Source: Epiperipatus broadwayi (taxonomy: Eukaryota > Onychophora > Udeonychophora > Euonychophora > Peripatidae). Taken from it: a stretch of 64,000 nucleotides of DNA. The position numbers and the translations under genes were made by a program. This document shows, in pieces, positions 12,339-23,985 of this stretch (positions within the stretch are counted from its first letter, which is position 1; each line of letters begins with the position of its first letter). Under the pieces are notes generated by a model. The model searched no databases, was not told the DNA's origin, and worked only from the letters and a program-made list of their open reading frames with translations. The stretch lies in the NCBI GenBank assembly GCA_028023455.1, contig JAQFVV010000258.1:672501-736500 (forward strand), read 5' to 3'.

Positions 12339-12425
12339 TAGCTTGAAAGTCTGAGTTCAAATCCCTTCTAATTAATTATATTAAGTAATACAATATACTT
12401 GTATTTAAATATTTATATAATATGG
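12339..12425 (+). repeat. Fragment of the hammerhead/SINE-like repeat (family E)
   Basis: AGCTTGAAAGTCTGAGTTCA followed by AATCCC matches the B-box-like part of the units at 25.7, 45.9 and 46.7 kb. It is followed by the shared AT-rich tail with ACTTGTATTTAAATATT. The hammerhead-like half is absent here. Confidence 0.5.
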
Positions 12426-12692
12426 AGTAAGTTAATAATAGTATAAATATATTTTACATTTAATAGAATATATATTAATTATATACAAAATAGTCAATGT
12501 TAAATAGAGAATTTGTAATAGATAAAATATATTAATTAATTTTATAAATGATTAAACATTTAGAATTAATTAAATTTTATCTAACATAAAATCTCTTCAT
12601 TTAACGTTTGACTATTTTTTTATATAATTAATATATATTTTATTAAGCATGAGATATATTTTTATTATTAACTTTACTCCTTATATATAGAT
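12416..12692. mobile_element. Palindromic AT-rich MITE, about 275 bp
   Basis: Inverted arms 12418-12540 and 12575-12690 pair over blocks such as GGAGTAAGTTAATAATA, ATATATATTAATTATATA and TTGACTATTTT/AAAATAGTCAA, with a short centre near 12557. It has no coding capacity. It abuts the family E fragment on its left and the hAT fossil on its right. Confidence 0.6.
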
Positions 12693-12729
12693 GTTTTGAA
12701 CATATATAACACCAATCATAATAAAAACC

Positions 12730-13110
12730 TAAACAAGATGTTATTCACATTTCTCTGGAAATCTATACGATCATTCCAAATTATTCAACGGCCTTATACA
12801 AAGAGCAGATTTCAGGATTTAAAAAATATTAAGAACTGCCTACTGCTTGTAGCAGCATCTCTGTTACTTAGAAGTAGCAATTATTATACAATAACCTGCA
12901 AATCTATTTGATGAATCCATCAAGCTCAAAAACGATAAGAATCTCCAGATTATTTTTAAAAAGAAAAAGGAGAAAAATCTGTCAAATTTTGGAAATTAAT
13001 GCCTGAAAAATACAAGACTGCACAAAAATTAGCCCAAATGATGCTTACATTATTCACATCAACCTGCCCTTGTGAGTCATCCTATTCTAAATTAAAATAT
13101 GTAAGAATGT
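12730..13110 (+). pseudogene. hAT-family transposase fossil, C-terminal dimerisation region
   Basis: Translation gives SRFQDLKNIK near 12808-12835, then after a break FWKLMPEKYKTAQKLAQMML and, directly after, LTLFTSTCPCESSYSKLKYV (about 12985-13105). This fits the hAT C-terminal pattern of FW, KYP, a helix, then STYxCExxFS. The best likeness is to the ZBED5/FAM200-like group of hAT-derived proteins. The catalytic core is missing and the frame is broken upstream, so this is a dead fragment. A second hAT fossil of similar type lies at 48.6-49.5 kb on the other strand. Confidence 0.6.
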
Positions 13111-13499
13111 AATAATCAAAAGTGTGTCTCAACATCAAAAATCATACTAATTCTTAAATAAATAGAGAATGAGATAGGATACATTTAGGTTTATTTTTTA
13201 CATTATCATATTATAAGGTGTAGTGTATTACATTGTGATCCATATAATATAGAAAATATGTATGATATGGAAGAGGGGGATTTGAATATGACTGATCTAG
13301 AATGACAGATATATATACCAATGTAAATATATTCGACTAAAAAAAAAATATTGGACAGATGGGAAAAAGAAAATTTTAAAAAGATGCATATATAGTAAAG
13401 AAAATAATTGGGTACTGACTTAATATGCACTCACAGCCATTTTGAATTCTAAGAATCACCTTAAACCCCTGCTGACACATCCAAGCGATAAACGACATT
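13111..13499. other. No gene seen
   Basis: AT-rich sequence between the hAT fossil and the tandem repeat. The minus-strand open frame at 13206-13430 is hydrophobic low-complexity and resembles nothing I know. Confidence 0.5.
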
Positions 13500-14085
13500 G
13501 ATTAATCTACATGTGCTCACTCAATTTACACCAATAATTAAAAAATTAGAGCACAAATTTCATACAATTATGCTTGATCAAATCACCTGACTAAAACATA
13601 CAAAGTCACAATTTGCAAATCTCATACAAATATGTTTGAGCAGAATTGCAATTTATATCAATAATTAAAATATTAGAAGCAAATTTCGTATAATTATGCT
13701 TGATCAAATCACATGATTAAAACATACAAAGTCACACAATTTACATTAATAATTCTAAAATTAAAGTGCAAATTTTTTACAACTATGCTTGATTAAATCA
13801 TGACCATTAGTTGCAAAATCGCAATTTACATTCAATAATTAAAAAATTAAAGCGCAAATTTTGTATAATTATACTAGATCAAATCATGAGACAAAAACAT
13901 ACAAAGTTACAATAATTCTAAAATTAAAGCGCAAATTTCATATAACTATGCTTGATCAAATCATGACCATTCATTACAAAATCACAATTTACATCATCAA
14001 TAATTGACAAAATTAAAGTGCAAATTTTGTGCAATTATGATTGATCAAATCATGTGACTAAAAAACCACAAAATATAAAGAATAG
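13500..14085 (+). repeat. Diverged tandem repeat, about 85-bp period
   Basis: About six degenerate units share AATTAAAGCGCAAATTT, then ATAATTATGCTTGATCAAAT, then CATG and an ACAAAGTCACAATTTACA-like end. The GCAAATTT landmark recurs near 13554, 13680, 13770, 13855, 13931 and 14021; the first interval is longer and the fourth shorter because of indels. A minisatellite or short satellite remnant fits. No gene overlaps it. Confidence 0.75.
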
Positions 14086-14104
14086 AATGAACGAATAAAT
14101 TTCA

Positions 14105-15600
14105 AAAAACTAAGGCTTATTAACCATGCATTATATTGCAATATATGCCCAATCATTGTTATGTATTCTAAACTGAATTTATATGAATACCAAAAAAGTT
14201 AAACAAAAGAAAAACAAAGACAAGAGAAATTAATGATACAAATAATTAATTAATATTTATTAACTTTTAAACAATATAAACCATATATATATAAGACAGT
14301 TAACATTTTAAGTATTTACAAGCAAGATCAATAAAATATTCCCTTTTGCGGAATAGTATTTTCCATTCTCAGATCATTGTTAACTATATTCCAACTCAGT
14401 CAATATTATTCCTAAGTCTAGTTTACAATATTTACACGTTGATTGATATTCTGCACTTATTAATTATACATACACATTTTTTTCATATCTGGTAATCCTG
14501 ATGTAATTAGTGATCACAATCTTTTTCAACACATTTTTCTTGCACAACTATCTTTCCTTTTACTGCAATTAGTTATTTCACTCTCCATTATATTAAACAG
14601 TTTTTCTTTATCCATTTCATTTAATCAGTTTTACACATTTGCTTTCTGCTTTATATATACAATATTAACTTTTTACAAATATTTTTTTGTAACATAAGTT
14701 TGCTAGTTTCATTATCATTTTACATTTACTTTATCTTTAAGCAACCTACTTTCATTACTCTCTACTTAAAATAACATTTTTATAATTAAACTTTTTATGT
14801 GTTTTCTTCTCTTATATTTTTCTGGAATCATTAAATATGGCTTCCTATCTTATACATTATTAAACTTAATATATCTTTTAATCAAATACAATAAGGACAT
14901 GTAGAAATAATGTGAAATTGATCAAACAAACCTTATAATTTTGAAAAACTAAAAGCTTATTAAATACGAGTTATATTACAATATATGTCCATAAACAAGA
15001 TTAATAAAATCTCTTCAGCTGATTAGAAATTTCCATTCTGACTAATGTTTATCATTAAATATATTCTAACTCAGTTTCTGCCATAAATTTTCTATGATAA
15101 AGATTAGTCTATTTTCAACACATTTTTATTTACATATCTGTCTTTCCTTTCATTGCAATTAGTTCCTTCATTCTCCATTGTATTAAGCAATTGTCCTTAA
15201 TCATTTTATTTGTATCAGTTTCAGATATTTGCTCTCAGCTTTATATATACAATGTTATCTTTTTCAAATATTTCAATTCAACATATGTTTGCTAGAATAA
15301 TTATTATATCACATTTCCTTTATCTTTAAGCAATCTACTTTCAGTGCTCTCTACTTAAAATACTATTTCCATTATTAAACTTTCTTAATGTGTTCTTTCC
15401 TTTTGTTTTTCTGGTTTCCTATCTTACACATTATTAAACTTAATAAATCCATATTTTTAACAAAATACCCTTATAATTTCAAAAAACTAAAAGCTCATTA
15501 AATATGAATTAATTACAATATATGCCCATAAGCATGTGTACAAATAACGTAATATTGATAATACCAATCTTATAATTTTGAAACACTAAAAGCTTATTAA
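14105..15600 (+). repeat. Diverged direct duplication of a roughly 600-800-bp block
   Basis: The segment 14290-14880 is repeated as 14990-15460. Shared landmarks in order are AGCAAGATCAATAAAAT, CTTTCCTTTTACTGCAATTAG, GCTTTATATATACAATATTA, TTTATCTTTAAGCAACCTAC and CATTATTAAACTTAATA. A boundary motif with AAACTAAAAGCTTATTAAA and TTACAATATATGCC recurs near 14105, 14945, 15485 and 15578, so the block looks like an array with at least two full units. The last motif runs into the inverted terminal repeat of the Merlin-like element. Confidence 0.65.
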
Positions 15601-15604
15601 ACAT

Positions 15605-16862
15605 GAATTATATTACAATATATGCCATAAACCATATGAAATAAAACATATTAATTTTTCAATTAATAGGATTTTTTTTTTACCAAAAAGAAAATCTGAT
15701 GTTGTGTGCTTGCTTTGTTCGATGTAGTTAGAAAAAAAAGTGGAGATAAGTAAAAATAACATTGTTCACATTTCATCTCCTGAAGTGGTTATCGGATCTA
15801 CACTTGATCACGAGAGGTTCTTATGGGCTCTTGAAATCAATATAAATCTACATTTATTTACAGTGAAGTGACTTTTACCATCAACAAACTGCAGAAGTAT
15901 ATTAATTCTACAATTAATAATAAACTGCATGTTATCTTAAGATTATTCCAAAGAATAATTGTCTAAAGTAAAGAATATTAATATTACAATTAATATAAAA
16001 AAAAGAATAAATCAGATTTTTCTCTTACTAAAGCAAGTGTTGTTGTGTGCTTAATTTCTCACATGTCCTTATGAACAAAAAATCCAGATAATAAAAAGAT
16101 GGAGATAAGAAAAATTTAGCATTGTTCACATGTGATCACATGACTTGAAAATGTCTGTAAAAAAACAATTTTGATCCAAAATCTTTCATCTTGAGTAGCA
16201 AATTTCTTCTTTTTTCTAAGAGACATTTAATTTTAATAACAACCTTCTTAAATATTACATCTTTAAAATTGTTTTACTTTCACTTCATCACTAGTGAGAT
16301 TCATATAGATAACTTTTTATGGGAACATGATCTTCTAAATGACAAAAACCATAAGAAACTATGCACAAAGTGTGGTGACAGCAAGGTTCAAAAGTGGAAG
16401 AAGAACCACAAGAGTGAGAGGATTCCCACTATGTGCTGTGGCAGGTGCCATACTACCCTCTCATTCATGCAGGAAATCCACTTTTCCACTACATGCAAAA
16501 TTATCCTTGATAAATAAAACTACTTCAATAGTTAGTATTGTGAAATAACAAAATCTGTAATTATTTTCTTTAAACATGTTTTCTTGTTCATTTGTTGATG
16601 GTAAAAATCACTTTGATGTAAATAAATGTATATAAAAGAGTCCGTAAGGATCTCATGTCACTAAGTGCATGCAGATCCGATAACCACATCAGAAGACAAA
16701 ATGTAAACAATCCAATTTTTACTTATCTTCCCCCCACCCAACTACATAGAACAAAGCAAACATGCAACATCAGACATTATTTCTGCTAATAAAAAATCCT
16801 ATTAATTAAAAAATTAATGTTTTATTTCATATTCTTATGGCATATATTGTAAAATTATGATT
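15605..16862. mobile_element. Inverted-repeat DNA transposon remnant, Merlin-like
   Basis: Arms of about 280 bp, 15605-15895 and 16590-16862, are inverted copies: TTACAATATATGCCATAA, AATTAATAGGATTTTTT, TGCTTTGTTC, GTGGAGATAAG-like sequence and TTTACCATCAACAAA. A third partial copy of the arm's inner part lies at about 16005-16150 in direct orientation. The interior carries a short zinc-ribbon-like coding fragment. This looks like an internally deleted, non-autonomous derivative. Target duplication is obscured because the outer motif also belongs to the neighbouring repeat array. Confidence 0.6.
16191..16517 (+). pseudogene. Possible Merlin/ISXO2-type transposase N-terminus
   Basis: From about residue 44 the frame shows LWEHDLLND, CTKCGDSKVQKW, then CCGRCHTTLSFMQEIHFSTT. 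The two CxxC pairs followed by an S and an HFS/K-like segment resemble the zinc-ribbon start of Merlin (IS1016/ISXO2-like) transposases, which normally continue into a DDE catalytic domain of 200 residues or more. Here the frame ends at 108 codons, right before the second inverted arm, and no DDE part exists. The first 40 residues look like translated non-coding DNA. Family assignment is my recognition, not a search result. Confidence 0.4.
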
Positions 16863-17052
16863 AACACATAATAGAGACCCTCAGTAAAAGCTTACTACCA
16901 GCAGCTCGTGCCACAACTTTTTCTTTATATACACTGTGGTGCACCAGATATATTTTCTGCCTTGGAAACAACACCAGAAGGCATCCAGCCACATTCTCTA
17001 CTAAACTCAAACAACTGATGATCAGAGATGATGAAATTGCACATCCATATAT

Positions 17053-19622
17053 TGAAACAGTAAGATTCGTATTTTAATCTTAAGTTTCACCTTTTTCTGT
17101 CGTCTCTCACTGACCGGTCTATCCCACCCAAATTTAAACTTTTTGATATCGAATTGTGTGTGTAACAATATTAAAAATGTATAAATATATGTAGAATTCA
17201 GCATAAACACGCACACATTTCAATTTCAAATTAAACGCAATAAATAGGGATAAAATAATATAATTTAGATTTCTATTAGTTATATAATTTTGTGTAATTT
17301 TAATCATTTATTTTGGATTATAAAGTTCGTATTTATTGCTTTGTTTAAATTTCGTTTAATAATATTTCTAAAAAAATCTGATGTAATATTTAATTAAAAG
17401 GTAAAATAATCTTGTTCCCTTTTTGTCTTTGAAATTTAAAAGCATCGGTCAGTGATAGATAATAGATTAATTAAAGAAAAATTCCCCAAAATATAATTAG
17501 TAAATGTCAAATGTAAACAATAGAACGGCAGCTTTCTTTAATTAAAAACCAAGAAAATGCATTGATTATCCTCAGGGCAGATTAAGTAGAACCTAAAAAT
17601 CTCTTAACAAAAATGTGAAAGATCAAGATAAAAAAAGATGCCATCTTAGACTTTCTGGAGACATTCACTTAAACTTTAGCTTTGCTCTCGATCACTGAGA
17701 GTCTCCAAAAATATAAAAATAATTTGTTCCTGCCAAGGTATGACCGAGTAAAGCACCTAGATTATTCTCCATCGGGAGATGGCCTATCGGATGCTGAACT
17801 TTCCATTGCCCGTCATAAATTCACCATGAAGATCTGCTGCCTGAAATAAATGAAAAAGCTGCTGCTACTGTGAAATTAAATGAAATATCTAAATACAAGA
17901 AAGACTTGCCACTCGTGAACTTTTTGCTGCTAAACTAATGGAATCAGAAAACGTCTTATAAAACAGGTACCTGTCTGTGTTCAAACTCTAGAGTACTCTA
18001 ATAATATGCTATAGCTCTTCTTCATAATACTTATCTAAATTATAAAATGTAAAAACTACCATATGTATAGCTAAAACTGAATAATTAACTTAATGTGTAA
18101 ATTTCTCTACTAATCTAGCTTACCTCATTCTATCTTGGGTGCGTATTTCTATAATCTACATTTCTATCTATAGTTATTATTTAATTATTGCATGCTCATA
18201 ATTATTTCAATTTTCAAAGTTTAAATCTATAATCGCTTAAAACAATGAATGCGTGTCAAATTTTCATTAATATTTACTTTCTTTAATAACTTAACTTTCA
18301 TATAAATCAACACGCATTCAATGCTTCATTTATTGTAATGCAGGGTCTACAACTTCGCAGATGGCTGACGTATTAGTTATAATAATTCCCAATTTATATA
18401 TATGTTTTGTATTTACTAAATCATCATGAATAATTCCAGAAAATTACATTTCTTTGAGAGTCGCCAACATTCTTTAATAAATGTTGTTTAATGTAGGACC
18501 GAGTCAGAAATCTATTTAAATCTCATCATAATCGTTTATACAGTATACATGTGTTATGTTTTAGAGATGCAATGACCCATTCCGCTGTAAAATTTCCGGA
18601 TTCTTCAGGGTTGAAATTAACCCCAGTCGTCCTACACCAGCGGGCATAATGGGTGCTCCCGTAGGACTTGACAACGTCATGCAGCGAGCCGGCAAAACTG
18701 CGGAGCGGACCGCTTGTCCCTGGTTATGCTTATGTGACACCTTACTTCATCGGGCCGCGGCAGAGACCAGCCTGACATTCTTATAAACCCATTCGCGGCA
18801 TTGCAGTTTCGATATACTGCCATTCCATATCGCCTTTCTAAAGCGTACGTGTTCCTTTGCTCAATTCTATTATTCTATATATCACTCCGCCTCTGCATTA
18901 TCTTCGTAATTCACTCTCAAATAAATGTTTGCCCTTAGTCATAAAATAAATAGTTTAATTAAATAAATATATGTCCGCCGCTACTCTTAAATCTTACTTT
19001 AGACTCTTGCATTGCAAAGGTGTAAATTCCCCAAGGCATGCATTAGAAATACTTACTCGAGAATTTTAGGTAGCTAGATTAAGCCTTCAAATAAGTGAAT
19101 TCCCTTTGTAAACATTACAGTATCGGAAATACCGCTACTGAAATCATCAATATAAATAATGTCTAAATAAATAAACGTATTCTTTAAAATATAATCATGT
19201 TACAAATCCCGCTACTGAAGCTGTTAGTCCATAAAATATTATTAATGATTGTTTTATTAAAATGTATTAATAAATAATTTTAAACTATACGTCTGCAATT
19301 ACGTTTCATTTATTCGATACCCATTCTATATAATATTTCCTCGATTATGTAAATATGAATGTTTAATTAATATTAGTTTGATTATTGGCTAACTCGAGAA
19401 TAAAATCATGAATCTCTTGCATCTCCCTGACCACCGTGCCTAAGGAAATATTTACTAATGTCGCATCAGATGCTTGTTGTTTCGTGGATGGTATTGTGGA
19501 ACCGATAAACTATGTTCGAACTCAGTACCACGGGTGGCTTCGCTACTCGATGGTGCTGCTGTTCTGTATGGTGGTCGAATTCTGTACTATGTTTCCGAGT
19601 CACACGTTTTCTCACCGTTACA
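17053..19622. mobile_element. Unclassified 2.57-kb element, copy 1 (TG...CA ends)
   Basis: This 2570-bp segment recurs, highly similar end to end, at 54809-57376 in the same orientation. Plus-strand ends are TGAAACAGTAAGA and, read inward from the far side, TGTAACGGTGAGA, which agree at 10 of 13 positions (11 of 13 in copy 2). ATAT flanks both sides. Four-base target duplications with TG...CA ends fit a solo long terminal repeat or a Ginger-like integrase-type DNA transposon. No integrase or RT is visible, so it is non-autonomous either way. A conserved minus-strand ORF lies inside. Confidence 0.75.
18526..18833 (-). pseudogene. Unrecognised ORF inside the 2.57-kb element, copy 1
   Basis: From ATG at 18831-18833 (MAVYRNCNAANGF...) the frame runs through SGWSLPRPDEVRCHISITR, then a one-base insertion in a T-run near 18693-18696 shifts it. 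It resumes as HDVVKSYGSTHYARWCRTTG and ends at a TGA, 18526-18528. Restoring the base count would give about 101 codons. The ORF is open a little upstream of the ATG. The family is not recognised. Coding is inferred because differences from copy 2 are often synonymous, for example GTC AAG TCC TAC against GTC AAA TCG TAT. GC content here is well above the surroundings. Confidence 0.5.
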
Positions 19623-20748
19623 ATATATTTGCTGCTATATGGTCACTATTAAAAACCTGAAACAAACCATAAACTCAAAAAACCAAATAATAACTCTTGC
19701 TGTAACAAGAATGTTTTTTTTTTGTTTACATATCTCTTTTTCAACAATTTTTTAAACATCACATCTGTGTATTGAATAGTCCAAAGGATATACTTTAATT
19801 CAATCAAAAAGTATTTTAAACTGATGAACTAAACCCTCAGACAGTGAAAATACAACATAGGCAAATACACAGTTTACGAGTTTACATTTATCAGATACTT
19901 GCCTAACAATTTATTTGAACTGTAACAATAATATCTCTCTGTTTGTTTCAAAGCTATGTAGTTTTAAACCATGCATTTTCAACAATGTAATTTTTGATGA
20001 ACAATAAAGTTTTGATTTGGAACACATAGATAAATAAAAAGAAAGAAATCATTACAAATAATGATAAATGTATAATTGCTAATGTAAATATTTCTACACT
20101 GTAAATTTTTCTATTTAATCTTATCTCCTTTAATTGTACTGTAATCATCTATGTTAAAATGTACCCAGTAACTAATAATTTGTCAACCTATTTGAACAAT
20201 ACTGTAAGTTTTTCTAATTGATAACACATTTGTTAGACCCGTCATACCATTGTAACACTGGCAAACCATTGTAAAATTCACTAAACATATTAAATGTACA
20301 ATAAAGTATATTATTGAAACATAAAATTTGTAAAGATTTCTACTTAATATTCTTAATTCTTTCACATACAAAATGAAGTTCTTTGTTAAAGACTCTTAGC
20401 AAATTCTTGGAATTAATTAAGAAAATAAAAATTAAAAAACTGACTTATTGATTACCTTTGATGCAGAAAGTTTATTCAGAAATATACCAATGTCTATTGA
20501 AAGGAAAAGATTAAATAAATATAATTTACAACCCAGAACAATCCTTCCTATTGATGGTATAAATGGAACTCAACATTCTGCATAAAAATAACATATTTTC
20601 AATATGACGCAGAATCAAGTGATGGTTATAAGTTGATGACTGTCATCTCTGTTCAGCAACATTTACATTAAAGAACAAAATCAAAACCATAAATGTCACT
20701 CCATTTTCATCTGTCTGATTTCACTAATTTGATATTTTTATTGCAACA
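19623..20748. other. No gene seen
   Basis: AT-rich DNA following the 2.57-kb element. Two open frames of 62-64 codons on the minus strand are hydrophobic and low-complexity. No repeat links to elsewhere in the window were noticed. Confidence 0.5.
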
Positions 20749-22911
20749 TAGTGTGACAGTCAGATGATGTATGTTGGTTTAACCCAGTTCGAATACTAGG
20801 CGAAAGTACCTCAAGGCTATCCATACGCGAGATATTAAATCAAGAATACTATGACCTCTGCCCTGTTCACCTATTCTCGAGGCTAACTACGAACCAACCA
20901 TATTATCTGAGACACGCATAAATTATTTTCTCACCGACCCAAAGTTTAGCATCAGCGGAGAGAAACATGGACGGGTACACCTACAGAGCTAAATAGTTAA
21001 ATGTGCAATAAAAGTATTAAGAAACATGTGTTTTGCGTGCCTGGATCATTGGAAAAGTAACATAAAGCATTAGAATAAAATTAGCAAACTCAAGCTTGTT
21101 AGTTAAATAAGATATTTAATTAATGACTTTAAAATAATAATGATTTAATGGCCTCCACTATTCCCCTAAATTCATGAAAACTAATTAGACAGTGAAAACA
21201 AATTAAACGGCATAATATTTTTGCGGTCTAAGTCTTTTATTCCCAATTTTAATAAAATTGTCAACTTGAATCTCCTCGATAAAGTACAATAGTAAAAATC
21301 TTTCGCAAAGCATTTTTTAATTGTTTTGTGCTAAAAACAGACAGTTTAAAAATTATTTAAAATGTATATAGCTAAATCAGATATACGTAATAAGCTACTG
21401 GCGGACAAAAGAGGCGTTATCGAGAAGATCAAGTTGGCAAACAAAGGAAACTTACTCGTATAGAATTTAGAAACATAAATAAAATTGGAAATAGATTTTA
21501 AATGAAAAAAATTAACTTTTAAACTTAACCGCAATGGAATACAAAATATTTACACATGTTAGTAATGAAGAATAGCGAAGGAAAAAAGGTTAAATATAGA
21601 TAGATGATCACACATATATATTTAAGACTAGTCTAATAAAAATGGTTACATTACAAATATCATTAAATAAAACAATTCATAATATAATTCAATTAAGAAA
21701 GGTATGAACAAAAGGTTAGAAAGTAAATAGTTCAATGGAGGAGAGATAAGATTACCGTCCTGTTTCCTTGGTCATGTTTCCTATGGCGTTCGTGGCTTGA
21801 TCCGACCATCGGCAGGTATTTGCCCGGACAAGAAAAGTGGAAATAAGTAGCATGCTTTTATGAAATGTCCTACAGACACGGCACAGAGTTCACATGACTA
21901 TTGAGTGGATACTAAGGCATTTTGATGGTTTTTAGGAACCTCGGCGATAGGCAAAGCTATTTATTTGCCTAGCCAAGCATAGTAGAATTCATCAAATTCA
22001 TATGACTTTTAGCTTGAGCATGTTCAAACTTCTCTATGATTTTGAAGACGACAGTTATCTAACTTTTTGGAATAAAATCTCCACAAGCAAAATCTGAAAG
22101 AGTTCTCCAAAGAGAAATCTGAATGCCAGCAAGAAAACTCTGAATGAAATCTCAAAAAGGAAATCTGAAAATGCCAAGTCTGTTGTTCACTCTCCTATTT
22201 ATAACTTTTTTGTAAGCTACCTTCTATTGTTTCTATGATCTTAGATCTTGATAAGCCCACCCATACGCTCCTTTGTTTCAAGGTAACATTTTCTAAAAAT
22301 AACTTTTATTTTTTTATTCTAAATTTCTTTCTTTAAAGTTTGAATTTTATTAATTAAAAAAAAAAGAAAGAGAAGGCCATCTTTAATTTGACTTGAATGG
22401 GCTCACTAATTAAAACATACATTCCTTTAGAAAATGTTGGTGGGCTTATCTCAAAATAAATCATATGCCATATTTTAACAAGATTTTAATAAAAAAAATA
22501 CATTATTTCTTTTAATAATATAAGCATTTTATTTCAGCAGAATTTTGCATTAACTCAAATATATACGCTTGATGTATATATATATATATGTTTGACCAAT
22601 AGATTTTACAAGTAATTTTTATTAACAGAAATCTAATCATAGAATGAATTTATTTAAAACAAAATATTTAAATGCAATACAAATTTAATAAGCATAATTA
22701 ATTTTAGCTTTAATGCAAAACCCTGCTGATATTGGACTATAAATTTAATTCAGGCCTACAATACTAATTAAGTTTATAGGAGGCTGTGAAGCATGGATCA
22801 GACTTCAGATCCATTGCTTCAATAGTAAAGCACTATTACAAAAACTGTGCGCTCATATCATCAACATATTCGCTTCAATTACATCCATTAATAGAATTAG
22901 AGAAAAAAACA
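20749..22911. other. Less AT-biased block without recognisable coding
   Basis: From about 20750 to 22000 the sequence is visibly richer in G and C (CGAG, CCGACC, CGGCAGG, GCCCGGAC words) than its neighbours, but I cannot find an ORF or a second copy in the window. GATAAGCCCACC near 22251 recurs inverted near 22442, a possible short inverted pair. A solitary LTR or an old element remnant is possible; neither is demonstrated. Confidence 0.35.
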
Positions 22912-23530
22912 AAAACTTAGATGCTCATATGACAAAACTCCCTCATGGCAAAATCAAAACTACAATCTACAAAAAACTGTCATACACAGAAGAATACTTA
23001 GCATATATATCAAATCATGACAAAAACACAAAAATTAGAATTATACTATTTTCTATGGAACTTCTTGAATAACCAGTGACTTAAAGAGAAAAAAAGTCTT
23101 ATATAGAACAAATTCTCATGAAAAATGGTCATCCATCAGCTATTGTTAAAAATATGTTAAATAAACAACAACAAAAAATCATGAAAAAAAATCAATTATA
23201 GGTACTGGAATATATCCATATATATCAGAGATAGCTGAACAAATTTTAAAAAAATCTACAATCAGTTTAATATCAGAACAGCCTTCCAAAACCATAATAT
23301 GCTACAAAAAAATCCTACCTCTATAAAATGTAAACTGGAAATGCTGAAAATCAAAAAATTGTATCTATGAAATTTCATATGAAGATGGAAGGACATAAAT
23401 CAGTGAAACCAGTCAACTCTTTGGAAAATGATTGAGAAAGCATAAAAAATAGGGGGGATAATATATATCTAAAATAGCAGATCACATCCATATATTAATG
23501 AATATATGTTTGATTAGAAAAGTCAAAAAT
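22912..23530 (+). pseudogene. Decayed PLE-B: RT tail, linker and GIY-YIG domain
   Basis: In order: LPHGKIKTTIYKK at about 22940, YLAYISNHDKN near 23000, NGHPSAIVKNML near 23125, then the endonuclease core CIYEISYEDGRT, a stop, ISETSQL near 23362-23415, and SKIADHIHI near 23470. The stop replaces the Tyr of the YIG-like motif, and several other breaks exist. It is a fuller version of the fragment at 9.4 kb. The RT catalytic motifs A-C are absent, so the copy is 5'-truncated. The matching terminal module follows at 23726. Confidence 0.65.
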
Positions 23531-23725
23531 ATTAAACAGAGAAAAAAAGATAAAAATAATAAAAAAAATTTTTAAAAATACCCCTATGAAAATTGGAAAA
23601 AAAACTCATAAATCAAACTAGTATGATAATTCATAATGTTTAGAATCTATTTATTAATTTTTCCTTAAGAAAAAATAGAAAAATCAGGACCCTCACAAAG
23701 AGATACATAATTTTTTTACTGACTA

Positions 23726-23985
23726 TTGCCTTTGATAGAATAGTCTAATTGTTTACTGTATAAAGTCAGTGTTCAATAATTTAAAGATGTCAGTTTCATT
23801 CCCACATCAGTATTATTATTGATCAGGTAGGAGAAATAATACCATTCAAAATATAGATATATTAACTTTAATATTGAAAAGTTTAAATAAGATTCAAAAG
23901 ACAATTAACAATTAAATCTAAATGATGTAAATGATAGAAATAGTCCACATAATTACAAAATATTATCAAAAACTTTCAGACAAAC
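23726..23985 (+). repeat. PLE-B 3' terminal module, decayed
   Basis: Aligns with the better module at 53970-54265: a tRNA-like stretch (GATAGAATAGTCTAATTG), then CAGTATTATTATTGATCAGG, a decayed hammerhead-like core near 23825, and the terminal GATAGAAATAGTCCA near 23965-23980. It lies at the expected distance downstream of the GIY-YIG remnant, so it is that element's 3' end. Confidence 0.5.

Noticed and set aside
19436-19755. Open frames at the right end of the 2.57-kb element copy 1 (and 57220-57426 in copy 2)
   Set aside because: They cross the element boundary or are not kept between copies at the protein level, unlike the internal minus-strand ORF.
20749-22256. Solo LTR starting TGTGACAGTCAG
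   Set aside because: I found no matching end with a target duplication and no second copy in the window.
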